A program made the translations under genes and the position numbers. Of a stretch of 64,000 nucleotides of DNA, positions 35,797 through 44,246 are shown one piece after another. Position 1 is the first letter of the stretch. The number at the start of each line of letters is the position of its first letter. The notes beneath the pieces were generated by a model, which searched no databases, had not been told where the DNA came from, and saw nothing but the letters and a program-made list of their open reading frames with translations. Source of the stretch: Symsagittifera roscoffensis (lineage: Eukaryota; Xenacoelomorpha; Acoela; Convolutidae); the NCBI RefSeq assembly GCF_963678635.1, contig NW_026971181.1, positions 1-64,000 on the forward strand. Reading direction: 5' to 3'.

Positions 35797-36963
35797 TCTT
35801 ATTCAGGTTGTGATAGGGTCGTCTAGTCTTTGGATGTTCGTCTTTGTGTATGATCTATATACTGCATACGATGATTTACATTTTATAATTTTAATAATTG
35901 TTTTTTAGTTATGATCTTGGTTAATTGTTTTCACAAAAGCTTTTTATTTTAGTTCAGTTATTTTGAAGAGTTACTCACCCTTGAGTACCTCTTATTAAAA
36001 ATAAAGGTGTGGTCACAAAGCGTGGTGTAGCGCGGTGGGTTAGGCCGGCTATAGAGCATGCTCAGGACGTCCTCTCTGGTGGTTTAGGCCAGGAGTAGGA
36101 GTATGATTTCGTGCTGTTTCTTTGAGGGGTCCTGTTTTGTGTTAACATTATATGGTGGGTTTTTCTGGGTTTTCTTATGTTGTTTATGGCTGTGTCCTGT
36201 TTTCAAAAATCGAATTGTTTTTGGTATGGTTTTGTCTTTCGACTTTTTTGTGTTTTATTATTTCTTTCGTTGACTTTGTAATAGTCTTCAAAAGAATAAA
36301 TTATCCAGTTTTAAGCTGGGTTAATCCGGTTTGGGTACCGTTGGTGTTCTTTTCTTATTCATGCTGTTATTTTATGATTTGTGGTGTTTAGTCATTTGCG
36401 TTGGTTAGTTTAGTATTGTGTATAATTCCATTCCAACCGGGTTAAGGGAAAGTTGGAAACTTGTTATCATTAGTGAGAGTTGTTGTTATTGAAAGCTTGG
36501 AACATAAAATCATTATTTTAAACAATTCTTCGTGGGTGAGCTGTGCGAGTTTGGATAGAATTCTTGTGCGAATGAGAGAAAAGGTTAGTACTGCTTTAAC
36601 AATTTATAAATTTACTGCTTGAATTTTGAATTTTACTACATTTGAGGGAATTTGAAGTTATAAATTTTCATCGTATGTAAGTTTACTGCTTGGTGGGGAA
36701 AAATTTATAGATTAATTTATTACATTTTTATGAATTTTAAGACATTATATAGTGCGAAGAGTTTAGATTATGGAAATTGTTTTATCAAAACTGTTTTAGC
36801 AAGTAAGTTTGATGAATTCTGGTTTCTATAAGTCTTCTTTTTTTTGTCTTTTTTCATTTTGTAGATGATGGTGGTGAGAGGGCTAGAAAAATGACATTAA
36901 ACATTATCAAGAATGGTTAGTAACTTTATATTTATTAGTGAATATAATTTAAATATACTTATC
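35797..36963 (-). other. Unit 1: 1.2 kb non-coding block with splice donor and GC-rich tRNA-like core
   Basis: In minus sense a strong splice donor (CAAGG then GTGAGTAA, GT at 35977-35978) lies near the end. Read on the plus strand, 36018-36095 is unusually GC-rich with an A-box-like TAGCGCGGTGGG and a weak B-box-like GGTTTAGGCC. The block could be a leader, promoter or regulatory region of the element. No LTR boundary was confirmed in it. It is repeated in units 2 (44247-45413) and 3 (52698-53864). Confidence 0.4.
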
Positions 36964-37704
36964 TTAATCTTCAGGGAAAAAGCCGTGGGGAAAGAGGTCT
37001 TGAATTAGTTCTGATGATATTAGTAATTTAGCTAGTATACGAATGATATTTTTAGTTTCGAGCAGTGGCCAAAGCAATTGAAGTGCTTTGATGATATTTA
37101 GTTCGTCGGTGCCGACTGTAAATTCATGAGGTGTCTTTTGAATTAAGTTATAAAGTTTGTGGTTATATTTAGTGTTATGTATAAATTCAAGGATTGGGAT
37201 TTCGATGGGTTGTAGGAATTCGTGCGGGATGAGGAAGGGTCGGGATTCTTCGTCCTGGAAAGCATTGATGATTGGGCAAAATATATACATTTGGTGGACG
37301 GGATCGTAGTTACGGAGGATGCCGTGAAGGTTAGTATTTTTGATACAATAAGTGAAATTAAGGAAAAACGGTGATGTGCATTTTGAGTTAATGAATTGAA
37401 AACGGTGGTGGAGTTGTCGTGAAGGTGTGTGTAGATGAAAGTGATTTTGAATAAAACGATAAAATGTATAAGTATGTGTTTGTTTAGTGCGTAACATAAT
37501 ATCGTGGGAGCAGTGCAGATCTCGTTCCTGCGGTGTAAGGAAGTGAAAGGTTAGTGTGAATAAATCAAATTTATCTTGGAAGCTTTGATAGGCTCGTGTA
37601 TTAATGAGGGCTTCTGAAATGATGTGATCGTGTTTTTTATCAAAAATATTAAGTGTAAATATATATATAGTGTTGAGATGAAGAATTTTTCTGTTAATTG
37701 TGGG
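36964..37704 (-). CDS. Unit 1: ORF of 246 codons after env, unknown (ATG at 37497)
   Basis: The frame is open from 37704 to a stop at 36964; the first ATG gives 177 aa. It is rich in Leu, Ile, His and Phe and predicted mostly helical, with a Leu-rich C-terminal part (LLWPLLETKNIIRILAKLLI). I do not recognise it. It overlaps, in another frame, the small ORF at 37551-37805, and both probably belong with the ORF at 37865-38773 to one gene split by frame changes. Gag-like or accessory functions are possible, but no zinc knuckle or capsid motif is seen. Unit 1 has TDELN where units 2 and 3 have TEELN. Confidence 0.4.
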   Translation of the reverse strand, partial: PTINRKILHLNTIYIFTLNIFDKKHDHIISEALINTRAYQSFQDKFDLFTLTFHFLTPQERDLHCSHDIMLRTKQTHTYTFYRFIQNHFHLHTPSRQLHHRFQFINSKCTSPFFLNFTYCIKNTNLHGILRNYDPVHQMYIFCPIINAFQDEESRPFLIPHEFLQPIEIPILEFIHNTKYNHKLYNLIQKTPHEFTVGTDELNIIKALQLLWPLLETKNIIRILAKLLISSELIQDLFPHGFFPED

Positions 37705-37805
37705 TTAGCAAAGCACTCATCGTCTAAAAATAGGTCTTGGTTAGGTCGTATGATGTTGTGATCGTAGTATTCAATAGTGAAGTCGTTAGCGCGGGGTGCG
37801 GTGTA
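37551..37805 (-). CDS. Unit 1: 85-codon open frame without ATG, likely middle part of a split gene
   Basis: It opens right after a stop at 37806-37808 and contains NDFTIEYYDHNIIRPNQDLF, an ordinary globular composition unlike its out-of-frame neighbours. It bridges the end of the 302 aa ORF and the start of the 246-codon frame. It is best read as the middle of a gene that has lost frame. Equivalent stretches are at 46001-46255 and 54452-54706. Confidence 0.35.
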   Translation of the reverse strand, partial: YTAPRANDFTIEYYDHNIIRPNQDLFLDDECFANPQLTEKFFISTLYIYLHLIFLIKNTITSFQKPSLIHEPIKASKINLIYSH

Positions 37806-37864
37806 TTATTTTAATAACTTTTTGAATCCTATATATGTGAATTGTCGTAGTGTGAGTGCTGTTG

Positions 37865-38773
37865 TTAGTCTGTATAGCATATTTTTACATTGTTCATTAT
37901 CATTTGTGGTATTATATAGTGGTAAGTAAATGGGTTAGTATAGTGATAGTATGATGTCCAATGAAGTGTTGGCATTAAGACATATTCGTCAACAAAATTC
38001 GTGGTGTCGTCATTAGTGGTAGGTGTATTTAAGGTGTACTGAGGGAATGATGGTAGGTTAGTTTGTAGAAATTGGTTGGTATTTTTATGTTTCGGGTGAT
38101 CAATATATTCCTTAGCTGTGCCTGGTTTAGTAGTGAAGGGATGATTTGGGAATTTTTTTTTGAAAGTGCGATAAGCTCTGTTAGTGCTAGTTGATGATTC
38201 TGTGGAGGTGGATGATTGTGTTAAAGATTGGGTATATTCAGATAGTGGTGTTGGTGTTGGTGGGCCGGATGATGTTGTCATGGAGGATAGGTGATTTATG
38301 GTAAGGGTGTGTGGATGGATCATTTGTTGTTGGAGTGTTATATAATTATATAGTTCTGGGGAAATGTGTGGAATATCTGGGGAATTGTTAGCTGAACGGT
38401 TTGAAGGGGATGAACTATACGTTGGGGTAACTTGGGATGCATAAGAGGGAGTGGAAAGGGATGGTAGTGGTTGACTGGCATTGATGGGTCGAAAAGCGGG
38501 TTGTGAAAAAGTAGAAGGCTTGGTTTGGGAGTAAATGGAAGGAGAGGGTTCGGAGTTGGCAAATTCGTCGGGAGTTTCAAGGTCTGAATTTTTGCATTGT
38601 GAAATTGTGCGAAAAACTGAAGCGTTTGAGTTAGTGTCTGAACTCGTGCTGGATGGTATGTTAATTACAAAATCAGGTGGGGGAAAAGCGAAAAGTGGTA
38701 TAATGGGAACTGGGTTTTGGAGATTTGCTGGGTGGGAATTTGAACGGTGGAGGGATCCAAGTTGTCGGCTCAT
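37865..38773 (-). CDS. Unit 1: 302 aa Ser/Thr/Pro-rich protein downstream of env, unknown
   Basis: The ATG comes three codons after a stop and gives a frame starting MSRQLGSLHRSNSHPANLQN. Residues 25-215 are strongly Ser/Thr/Pro/Asn-rich and probably disordered. The last 90 residues are richer in Tyr, His and hydrophobics. No signal peptide, zinc finger or protease motif is visible. It lies 147 nt after the env C-terminal ORF on the same strand, so it may be an accessory gene of the element. Unit 1 reads DDTTNF where units 2 and 3 read DDITNF. Confidence 0.5.
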   Translation of the reverse strand: MSRQLGSLHRSNSHPANLQNPVPIIPLFAFPPPDFVINIPSSTSSDTNSNASVFRTISQCKNSDLETPDEFANSEPSPSIYSQTKPSTFSQPAFRPINASQPLPSLSTPSYASQVTPTYSSSPSNRSANNSPDIPHISPELYNYITLQQQMIHPHTLTINHLSSMTTSSGPPTPTPLSEYTQSLTQSSTSTESSTSTNRAYRTFKKKFPNHPFTTKPGTAKEYIDHPKHKNTNQFLQTNLPSFPQYTLNTPTTNDDTTNFVDEYVLMPTLHWTSYYHYTNPFTYHYIIPQMIMNNVKICYTD

Positions 38774-38920
38774 CGTGTGCTACAAAAATGACTATTTTGA
38801 GATTGAAAAGTGGTGGTGTGGGGTTGTTCTATACTTTGTTCGTATGTACTATCATTTTGTAAATGATTTGTCGTTATATGTTGGATAGGGCTGTGTATTG
38901 AGTGTGGTCGAAAATTGGGA

Positions 38921-39871
38921 TTATTTGCGACTGCTAAATTTCGAAAATTTCTGGGAACTAGGGATAAGGGATGGTTTTTGTGGTAGGGCTGGAATTTGTG
39001 GTGCTGTAGGTGTTGTAACTACGTTATTGTGTTCTTCGTCATATGTATTTGGTCTTGTGGCTAGTTTTGTATTATATTCTTTGATTTGTGCGTCTAGAAG
39101 TATTTTGTTTATGGATGATGAAAATATTCCAAAAAATCCTGCAAATAATATGCGTGCTACACTTGCTTGGCGGTTGACTTGTGTGTGTATAGCGCATGTA
39201 TTATAGATTCCTTTCAGTAGTGAGAAAAGAAATCCTATAAAGTTAAACATAGCGTATAAGATAGTCAATCGTTCTAAGATGTAGTAGGGCCATCCTAGAA
39301 AAGCGAGTATTTCGTTTTTTAGGGTTACAAAACTGAGAATATTTATGGGTGAAATATCTTGTGGTCTGTATTTTTCGCCATTTAAATATATATAATCTTT
39401 AATATCTTTAAAATATCCACTGTAATCTTGAGTATATATGTCAGCAAATCCTGCGGTTTCTGCAAGTTTTCTTAAATTTTGATCAATTGATTGTCTTTGT
39501 ATAGTGTCCATTTTTGTGAGTAGTTCTTGGAATTGTTGTGTTCTAATATGGTGTTGTATATCAGATTTAGAATAGCTTCCAATGGATTGTAGATCTATAT
39601 TGGGGTTTCGAGCAATGGCTCTTATGCTTTCTGGTGAAAACTTTTTGAGTGGTTGCATTAATGTAGGGTATGGTGTTAATAGGTAGTATTTATCTTCGTC
39701 TGGATTTAGTTGTACTACATTGTGGCTATTTTCTGATCCACATGGGACTGCGGTATCCCAAAAATATGTTCTTCTTGAGAGTGTGTCGACAAAATGTACT
39801 TTGTTTTTATAGAATGTGGGTATCCTTTTATAGCAACGTTTGTCTTCAAAAACGTATAATGGTGATACTTT
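38921..39871 (-). CDS. env: Unit 1: envelope-like glycoprotein, C-terminal (membrane) part
   Basis: The frame is open from 39871 to 38921; the first ATG is at 39658 (245 aa). The upstream section holds a Cys-Tyr..Ile-Pro segment and a Pro-Cys-Gly segment that continue the glycoprotein of the preceding ORF in a shifted frame. From the ATG: a helical stretch at residues 20-70, hydrophobic segments at about 117-153 and 167-183, and a Pro-rich, probably internal tail. Such a stem, membrane anchor and tail is what a viral-type fusion glycoprotein ends with. The frame change from the N-terminal ORF lies at an A5 run (plus-strand T at 39869-39873), the same in all units. Confidence 0.6.
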   Translation of the reverse strand, partial: KVSPLYVFEDKRCYKRIPTFYKNKVHFVDTLSRRTYFWDTAVPCGSENSHNVVQLNPDEDKYYLLTPYPTLMQPLKKFSPESIRAIARNPNIDLQSIGSYSKSDIQHHIRTQQFQELLTKMDTIQRQSIDQNLRKLAETAGFADIYTQDYSGYFKDIKDYIYLNGEKYRPQDISPINILSFVTLKNEILAFLGWPYYILERLTILYAMFNFIGFLFSLLKGIYNTCAIHTQVNRQASVARILFAGFFGIFSSSINKILLDAQIKEYNTKLATRPNTYDEEHNNVVTTPTAPQIPALPQKPSLIPSSQKFSKFSSRK

Positions 39872-41358
39872 TTAGTGCAAGTATAAAACCATAGAATGTT
39901 TCCTTCGTAAACAAGAAAATTTGATCTGTTTCCTGATAACAAATATCCTGCATAGGGGATTTTAAATACTGCTAATGCGAGTGATTGTAATATTTGTGTT
40001 CGTTCTAGTTCGCATAGTTGATGTAGTGTTTCTAATTCAGAAAGTGACATTTCTTGAAAAATTCTACTAATTGTGTAGTCTAATTTCAAATCTAAATGAA
40101 TGTCATAATGTATGTTTCCAAAGTATGTTGTGTTCATGAGTGAAAGTTCTTGTAAACGTGTACTTTTTCTGTCAATTGGTGTTAATTTTCCACCTGGTTG
40201 ACCGGTAGATTTTTGGAAATTAACTGGGGTGTAGGGTTTTCCGTCGTATTTATATTTTGCTGCTGCGTGTGGATCTACTTTGATTTTTCCAGTGGTCATG
40301 TCGAAACCTTGTTCGTATTCGACAAGTATTTCGGAGTATTGTGTTTTGTAGAGTGGGTTTGCGTATTTACATGCAAATTCTGTTTCTTGGTAGATTTGAA
40401 AACGTGTTAATTTGTTTTCTATATTATTCAGATTTCTGAAATTATAACTTCGCTTGTGAAGTGTGTTTACTTGTTCATATGGGATGGATTCAATGAAGTA
40501 TTTTTCATGAAATTTTATCATTCTAGCGTGTATTCTTGCTACTTGAAATGTTGTGCATGTATCTTCGGGAAACCAAACAATTGTTGCTTGGGTTCTTGTT
40601 GTAGGATCACAATATCCTTGATCATTTTTGCAAGTTAATCGAATTCCTTGATAGATCATTGTGTTATCTTTTAAAATCTCGTGTGAGTTGTATTTTTCGA
40701 GTTGTATTTTCCAATCAAAAAACATTATTTTTTTGGTTCCTCTATTTTTTGTATCTGCTTTACAATTTGAGGGGTCGTTTATTCCAATGTGTGGTATCCA
40801 ATGTTTATCGTCGGGGTCATAAGTTAAAAGTCCGTGTGCGCCATTGAATGGGTATTTGTCGTCTAATTTGATATGTCCTTGATAGCGTTCAAGTTCTGCT
40901 TGGTGAACAGAATCGCTAAAGACATGGAAGTGTACTATTTGTCTATCTGAGTGCTTGTTATTTGTGAGATTTAACCTGTGTAATTCGACTTTACAATCAT
41001 CGGGATTGAGATGTAATAGTCTTTCAATGTTACTTTGGTAAAATGATTCGTGGTCAAGTCTGTTTTTATTTCCGTTTGAAACTTGTGAGCAATGTACTTT
41101 CTTTTCGGAAAATGTTGCTGTAAATTTATATCCGGTGACTGTTGTTGCTCGGGCTTTTGAGTATAGTGTTGCCATTATGTTTGCAGTTTCTACAGCTTGT
41201 GGTTCTGGTTCGCATTGTGATACTTGATTTATTGCGTACTTTTGTAATGTTTTTTGTTCGTTTTCTTCACAATCATAGTGTGTTACTAGTAAGTCTTGTG
41301 CGAGGAGATGGATTTGTGTTTTGTTCGGAAAATATAAGATAAAAGATGTGTAGAAAGA
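39715..41358 (-). CDS. env: Unit 1: envelope-like glycoprotein, N-terminal part
   Basis: The frame is open from 41358; the first ATG at 41175 gives 486 aa ending at 39715. It carries many spaced Cys residues (for example KVHCSQVSNG, DDCKVELHRL, DPSNCKAD, LTCKNDQGYCDP) and several N-x-S/T sites, as expected of an ectodomain. The block IVWFPEDTC is typical of glycoproteins of negative-strand (chuvirus or rhabdovirus-like) type that some retroelements have captured; this family call is from pattern memory only. The signal peptide is not obvious and may lie on an upstream spliced exon. The last residues after the A5 run at 39869-39873 are out of frame. Only unit 1 is open at 40693-40697 (T5). Confidence 0.6.
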   Translation of the reverse strand, partial: SFYTSFILYFPNKTQIHLLAQDLLVTHYDCEENEQKTLQKYAINQVSQCEPEPQAVETANIMATLYSKARATTVTGYKFTATFSEKKVHCSQVSNGNKNRLDHESFYQSNIERLLHLNPDDCKVELHRLNLTNNKHSDRQIVHFHVFSDSVHQAELERYQGHIKLDDKYPFNGAHGLLTYDPDDKHWIPHIGINDPSNCKADTKNRGTKKIMFFDWKIQLEKYNSHEILKDNTMIYQGIRLTCKNDQGYCDPTTRTQATIVWFPEDTCTTFQVARIHARMIKFHEKYFIESIPYEQVNTLHKRSYNFRNLNNIENKLTRFQIYQETEFACKYANPLYKTQYSEILVEYEQGFDMTTGKIKVDPHAAAKYKYDGKPYTPVNFQKSTGQPGGKLTPIDRKSTRLQELSLMNTTYFGNIHYDIHLDLKLDYTISRIFQEMSLSELETLHQLCELERTQILQSLALAVFKIPYAGYLLSGNRSNFLVYEGNILWFYTCTKKYHHYTFLKTNVAIKGYPHSIKTKYILSTHSQEEHIFGIPQSHVDQKIATM

Positions 41359-41367
41359 TTAATATCC

Positions 41368-41769
41368 TTAAAATATACATGTGTATGATAGTCCTGAATA
41401 TGGGTTATAAAAAGTTATATATCCGATTGTAGTTTTTGTATATCTATCGTATTTATATATTACTTCTGTTGTAATAAATGGTGGTGGTAGTGTTTGAGCT
41501 GTAATGTTTGAAGGGCTTAGTGGATAAGGATGTTGAACGATATTATTGAGTTTAACTGTAATTTCAAACTTTAGTTGAAGGCTGTTTTGATTTAATTTTT
41601 GTACGTTATGTTCTCGGATATCTTCGTGGATATCTTGTCTGTATTGTAATCTGTTAAGTGCCCAACTGTGTAGTCGGTGGCTTTCGTTATGTTGTCCTAA
41701 CAATGGGGGTGGTGCTACAAATGTATTCCAATATTCCAATCTAATCTGAGGGATATATTTGTAGGTTGT
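41368..41769 (-). CDS. Unit 1: ORF of about 133 codons before env, unknown
   Basis: Open from 41769 to 41368 with no ATG near its beginning; a TTG at 41739 is the nearest alternative. Contains WALNRLQYRQDIHEDIREH and a C-terminal Tyr-rich part, and ends 10 nt before the env frame opens. It overlaps the preceding frame (41715-42191) by 55 nt. It is possibly the extreme N-terminal part of env or a separate small protein. Unit 3 has an Ala for Pro change near the start. Confidence 0.35.
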   Translation of the reverse strand, partial: TTYKYIPQIRLEYWNTFVAPPPLLGQHNESHRLHSWALNRLQYRQDIHEDIREHNVQKLNQNSLQLKFEITVKLNNIVQHPYPLSPSNITAQTLPPPFITTEVIYKYDRYTKTTIGYITFYNPYSGLSYTCIF

Positions 41770-42191
41770 TCACTATATCTAGTTTCAATATCGTGTGAGA
41801 TATTTAAAGGGAAAATTGATGTTGAAATTTGACTTAGGGATGGTGTTGATGGAAGTGATAGTGTCTCTGGTAGAGATGAAAATGTTGTTTCTGACGAAGT
41901 ATCTATTGGGTCGTTGACTAAGTTAGGTTCTCCTTGTGAATAGGATTGTGTTGCCCAATGGGGTAGACGTTCGTTTGGGTTAGGTTGGTTAAAAGGGTTT
42001 TCACGTATTTGTGCTGAGGTTGGTGTTGATCCTAAATGTTCTGAGTGAATGTTGGGAGTTAGCGTTGGTGTATCTGGGAGCGTTATACTAGAGTTTTTCT
42101 GAAATTGATGGAGTTGGAGATTGGGGTATACTAAAGGTAATTCAAGGAGTTTGAAAATTTCTATTTCTTCTTGGATGAATGATCTGTCTAT
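41715..42191 (-). CDS. Unit 1: 158-codon overlapping frame, Ser/Pro/Thr-rich, with YPNL motif
   Basis: It opens after a stop at 42192-42194 and overlaps the 143 aa ORF by 50 nt. Near its start it reads LELPLVYPNLQL, followed by a long Ser/Thr/Pro-rich stretch. YPxL motifs recruit ALIX in retroviral budding, but one motif alone is weak evidence. It lacks an ATG at its beginning, so it is more likely a frame-shifted continuation of the 143 aa ORF. Confidence 0.35.
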   Translation of the reverse strand: MDRSFIQEEIEIFKLLELPLVYPNLQLHQFQKNSSITLPDTPTLTPNIHSEHLGSTPTSAQIRENPFNQPNPNERLPHWATQSYSQGEPNLVNDPIDTSSETTFSSLPETLSLPSTPSLSQISTSIFPLNISHDIETRYSEQPTNISLRLDWNIGIHL

Positions 42192-42573
42192 TTACTTCGA
42201 TTGTGTTTTGATTTTGGCTAATGTGTCGGATTCGATTTAAGTCTTGTTGGAGTGTGGGGTATAAATTATATGTTGGTTCGCTTAGTGATGCTTGTCTTTG
42301 AACTGGTTCTAGGGGTTCAGATAAGGGAGCGTGTCGTTCAAAAGTGTATGGGTTATCTTGAAATAAAATTCGTGTGGATGTTTGCGGGTTTTGGGTAGTT
42401 GTTGGTACCGTTGGGTTTTCTTGGGAATTTGTCGGTGAAGACTGATTTGGGGTTGTTTGGTTAGCAATTTTGAAAGTGTGTTTACATATTGTCATAATTA
42501 GGGATGTTACAAATATGAGGAAGATTATGAATAGGAGAAAAATATCTGTTCTACTAAAAATTGTTCGTATCAT
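42142..42573 (-). CDS. Unit 1: 143 aa membrane-anchored protein with YPTL motif
   Basis: The ATG directly follows an in-frame stop. Residues 10-28 form a hydrophobic membrane segment (FLLFIIFLIFVTSLIM), then a Ser/Thr/Pro-rich region, then PLSEPLEP and NLYPTLQQDL. The layout suggests a small type II or III membrane protein with a cytoplasmic tail. YPTL fits the YPxL late-domain pattern of retroviral budding proteins; this function is inferred. It is the first ORF after pol, 855 nt beyond the integrase tail. Units 2 and 3 have FLTFVT where unit 1 has FLIFVT. Confidence 0.45.
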   Translation of the reverse strand: MIRTIFSRTDIFLLFIIFLIFVTSLIMTICKHTFKIANQTTPNQSSPTNSQENPTVPTTTQNPQTSTRILFQDNPYTFERHAPLSEPLEPVQRQASLSEPTYNLYPTLQQDLNRIRHISQNQNTIEVNRQIIHPRRNRNFQTP

Positions 42574-43428
42574 TTAAATTGGTTTTGAAATTTCGTACCT
42601 TTATATGTGGTCAATGAGTAGGGAACAATGGGAATATAGGGCGTATAGGGTGTAGAAAATCAAAGCTATGTGAAAGAAAATTATTAGAAGTACTATGAAA
42701 AATTCAAAAATGTCATTCAAAGTATGATGAAAAATTTAGAAATGAGAAAAAGTTTGAAGAAAAGGTTCAAGAGTAGATTTTTTATGAAGAGAACTGTAGA
42801 GAAAAGAAGCATTTGAGAAAATGATTTCTTCGTCGAATATTTTTTGAATTGCTGGGGCTATATTCAAGTGTGGTCGGATTATTTATTGGTTGGTTTTTTG
42901 ACAAGTGGGTTGAGTTTCTTGAAAAATTGTTGAGGGCTTATTTTATAGTGCTCGGGAGGTCTTCTTGACTTTATTTTTATTTGGTGGGTAATCTGGGATA
43001 TTTTTTGAGAAAATTGTACTTTTAGGCTAAATGATCATGGTTCATTTTCTCTTTAGGCTAATTTGCCATTTTTGGTTGGGGGGTTTTGGAGGATAATTTT
43101 GGGAAAATATTGTTGATCTTTGGGTTATTAGATAGGGGAGGGTTGGAATATTATCGTGATATTTATTTTAGTTGTCAAAATTTGTCGAGTTGCTTATTTT
43201 TGACCTGGAGGTTGTAAAGTTATAGTTACCGATATGCCTGGAGATTAATGTCTATCTGCTAAGAGGTTGATATTTAGAGATTCGGAAGTGGTGGATTTTG
43301 AGTGAATCTTATTGGTTGATTTTGAACTAGAATCTTTGTGTTTATTTCAGCATGTTATTTGGAAAATATGAAAGTTGAAATTTCTGAGATGTATATGAAG
43401 GTGAAAATTTGTGAAGAGGAAAATGATT
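42574..43428 (-). other. Unit 1: 855 bp non-coding gap between integrase tail and the small membrane ORF
   Basis: No open frame on the minus strand of useful length. If env-region ORFs are expressed from a spliced subgenomic RNA, the acceptor should lie here, but I cannot assign one. The gap is repeated at 51025-51879 and 59476-60330. Confidence 0.4.
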
Positions 43429-43939
43429 TCATTTTTGAAATTCAACTTTCTTTATTATTTTAGATTGTGGGATGAATGTTTTATAGTTTTTACGTGGTTG
43501 GTTTCTAAGTCTTGATGATTCTCTATGTGTAGATTTTTCTTTCTGTTCTTGTGGCAAGATTTTTTCTATCATTTTTCTATTTTTTCTTTCTTTTGTTGCA
43601 TTATTTGAATCTAATGTGTTTACGTCTTTGTGAATTCTGTTTTGTTGTTGAACTTGTGTGTGTTGATTTTTATTAGTTTCATTTAATAATGGCTCTATTT
43701 GTGTGTTATTTTGAATAACTTTTAAACCAGTGAAAGAATGTAGTTGAGTTGGTTCGCGTAAAGCGTATTCTTTCGGATGATAAGGTAATAGATTGTTTCT
43801 GTGTTGAACAATTTCTTTTTTTGTTGTGTCTATAAGTTTATATGTGACTTCAGTTGGTTTATCAATTATTTGGTAGGGTCCTTTCCTAAGTGGTTGCAGT
43901 TTTTTTAGAGATTCCTTTTTGTGTTTGAAAATTTGGTAT
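43429..43939 (-). pseudogene. Unit 1: orphan integrase C-terminal tail
   Basis: Contains LRKGPYQIIDKPTEVTYKLI, a chromatin/SH3-like C-terminal integrase domain (GPY/F type), then a basic, polar tail. The catalytic core is missing because the unit boundary cuts it at 43939. The open frame extends artificially to an ATG at 43971 through the junction filler and the next unit. Confidence 0.75.
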
Positions 43940-43953
43940 GTGATCCCCAATGA
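43940..43953. repeat. Unit 1/unit 2 junction filler
   Basis: The integrase tail sequence ends at GGTAT (43939). A 14 nt GTGATCCCCAATGA follows, and then AACGGATG, which begins the next unit. The same 14-mer occurs again a few bases on inside the unit, so the filler is templated. Confidence 0.85.
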
Positions 43954-44012
43954 AACGGATGTGATCCCCAATGAATGAAATCGTTTTAGATTCCAGAATC
44001 CAAAATGCTCTG

Positions 44013-44246
44013 CTATGTCATTTCTGCCTGCATTTGTGGGGGGTTGTTTGTGATCAACCTCGTCTGGGAATAGCGTGAAATTTGTGTTTGGAAGGGATGC
44101 CTTGTTACTCGGATCTGTACGTATACTTGAACATCGAGTTGGTCATTGGTCTGATTTAATGAAGTCCTTTGCTGCGAAGTCAAGTCGTACTCTAAATCCT
44201 TTGAGTTGTGAATGTGTGCGGCATGTCGGTTGTGGTTGGTAGCCAT
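44013..44246 (-). CDS. Unit 2: 77-codon ORF, unknown
   Basis: Copy of the 77-codon ORF at 35563-35796, identical at the protein level. It stands 59 nt from the junction filler. Confidence 0.3.
   Translation of the reverse strand: MATNHNRHAAHIHNSKDLEYDLTSQQRTSLNQTNDQLDVQVYVQIRVTRHPFQTQISRYSQTRLITNNPPQMQAEMT

Noticed and set aside
36152-41342. Plus-strand open frames inside the retroelement units (for example 36152-36391, 38535-38888, 38898-39206)
   Set aside because: They lie antisense to better supported minus-strand frames, recur only because the unit is triplicated, and have the biased composition expected of shadows.
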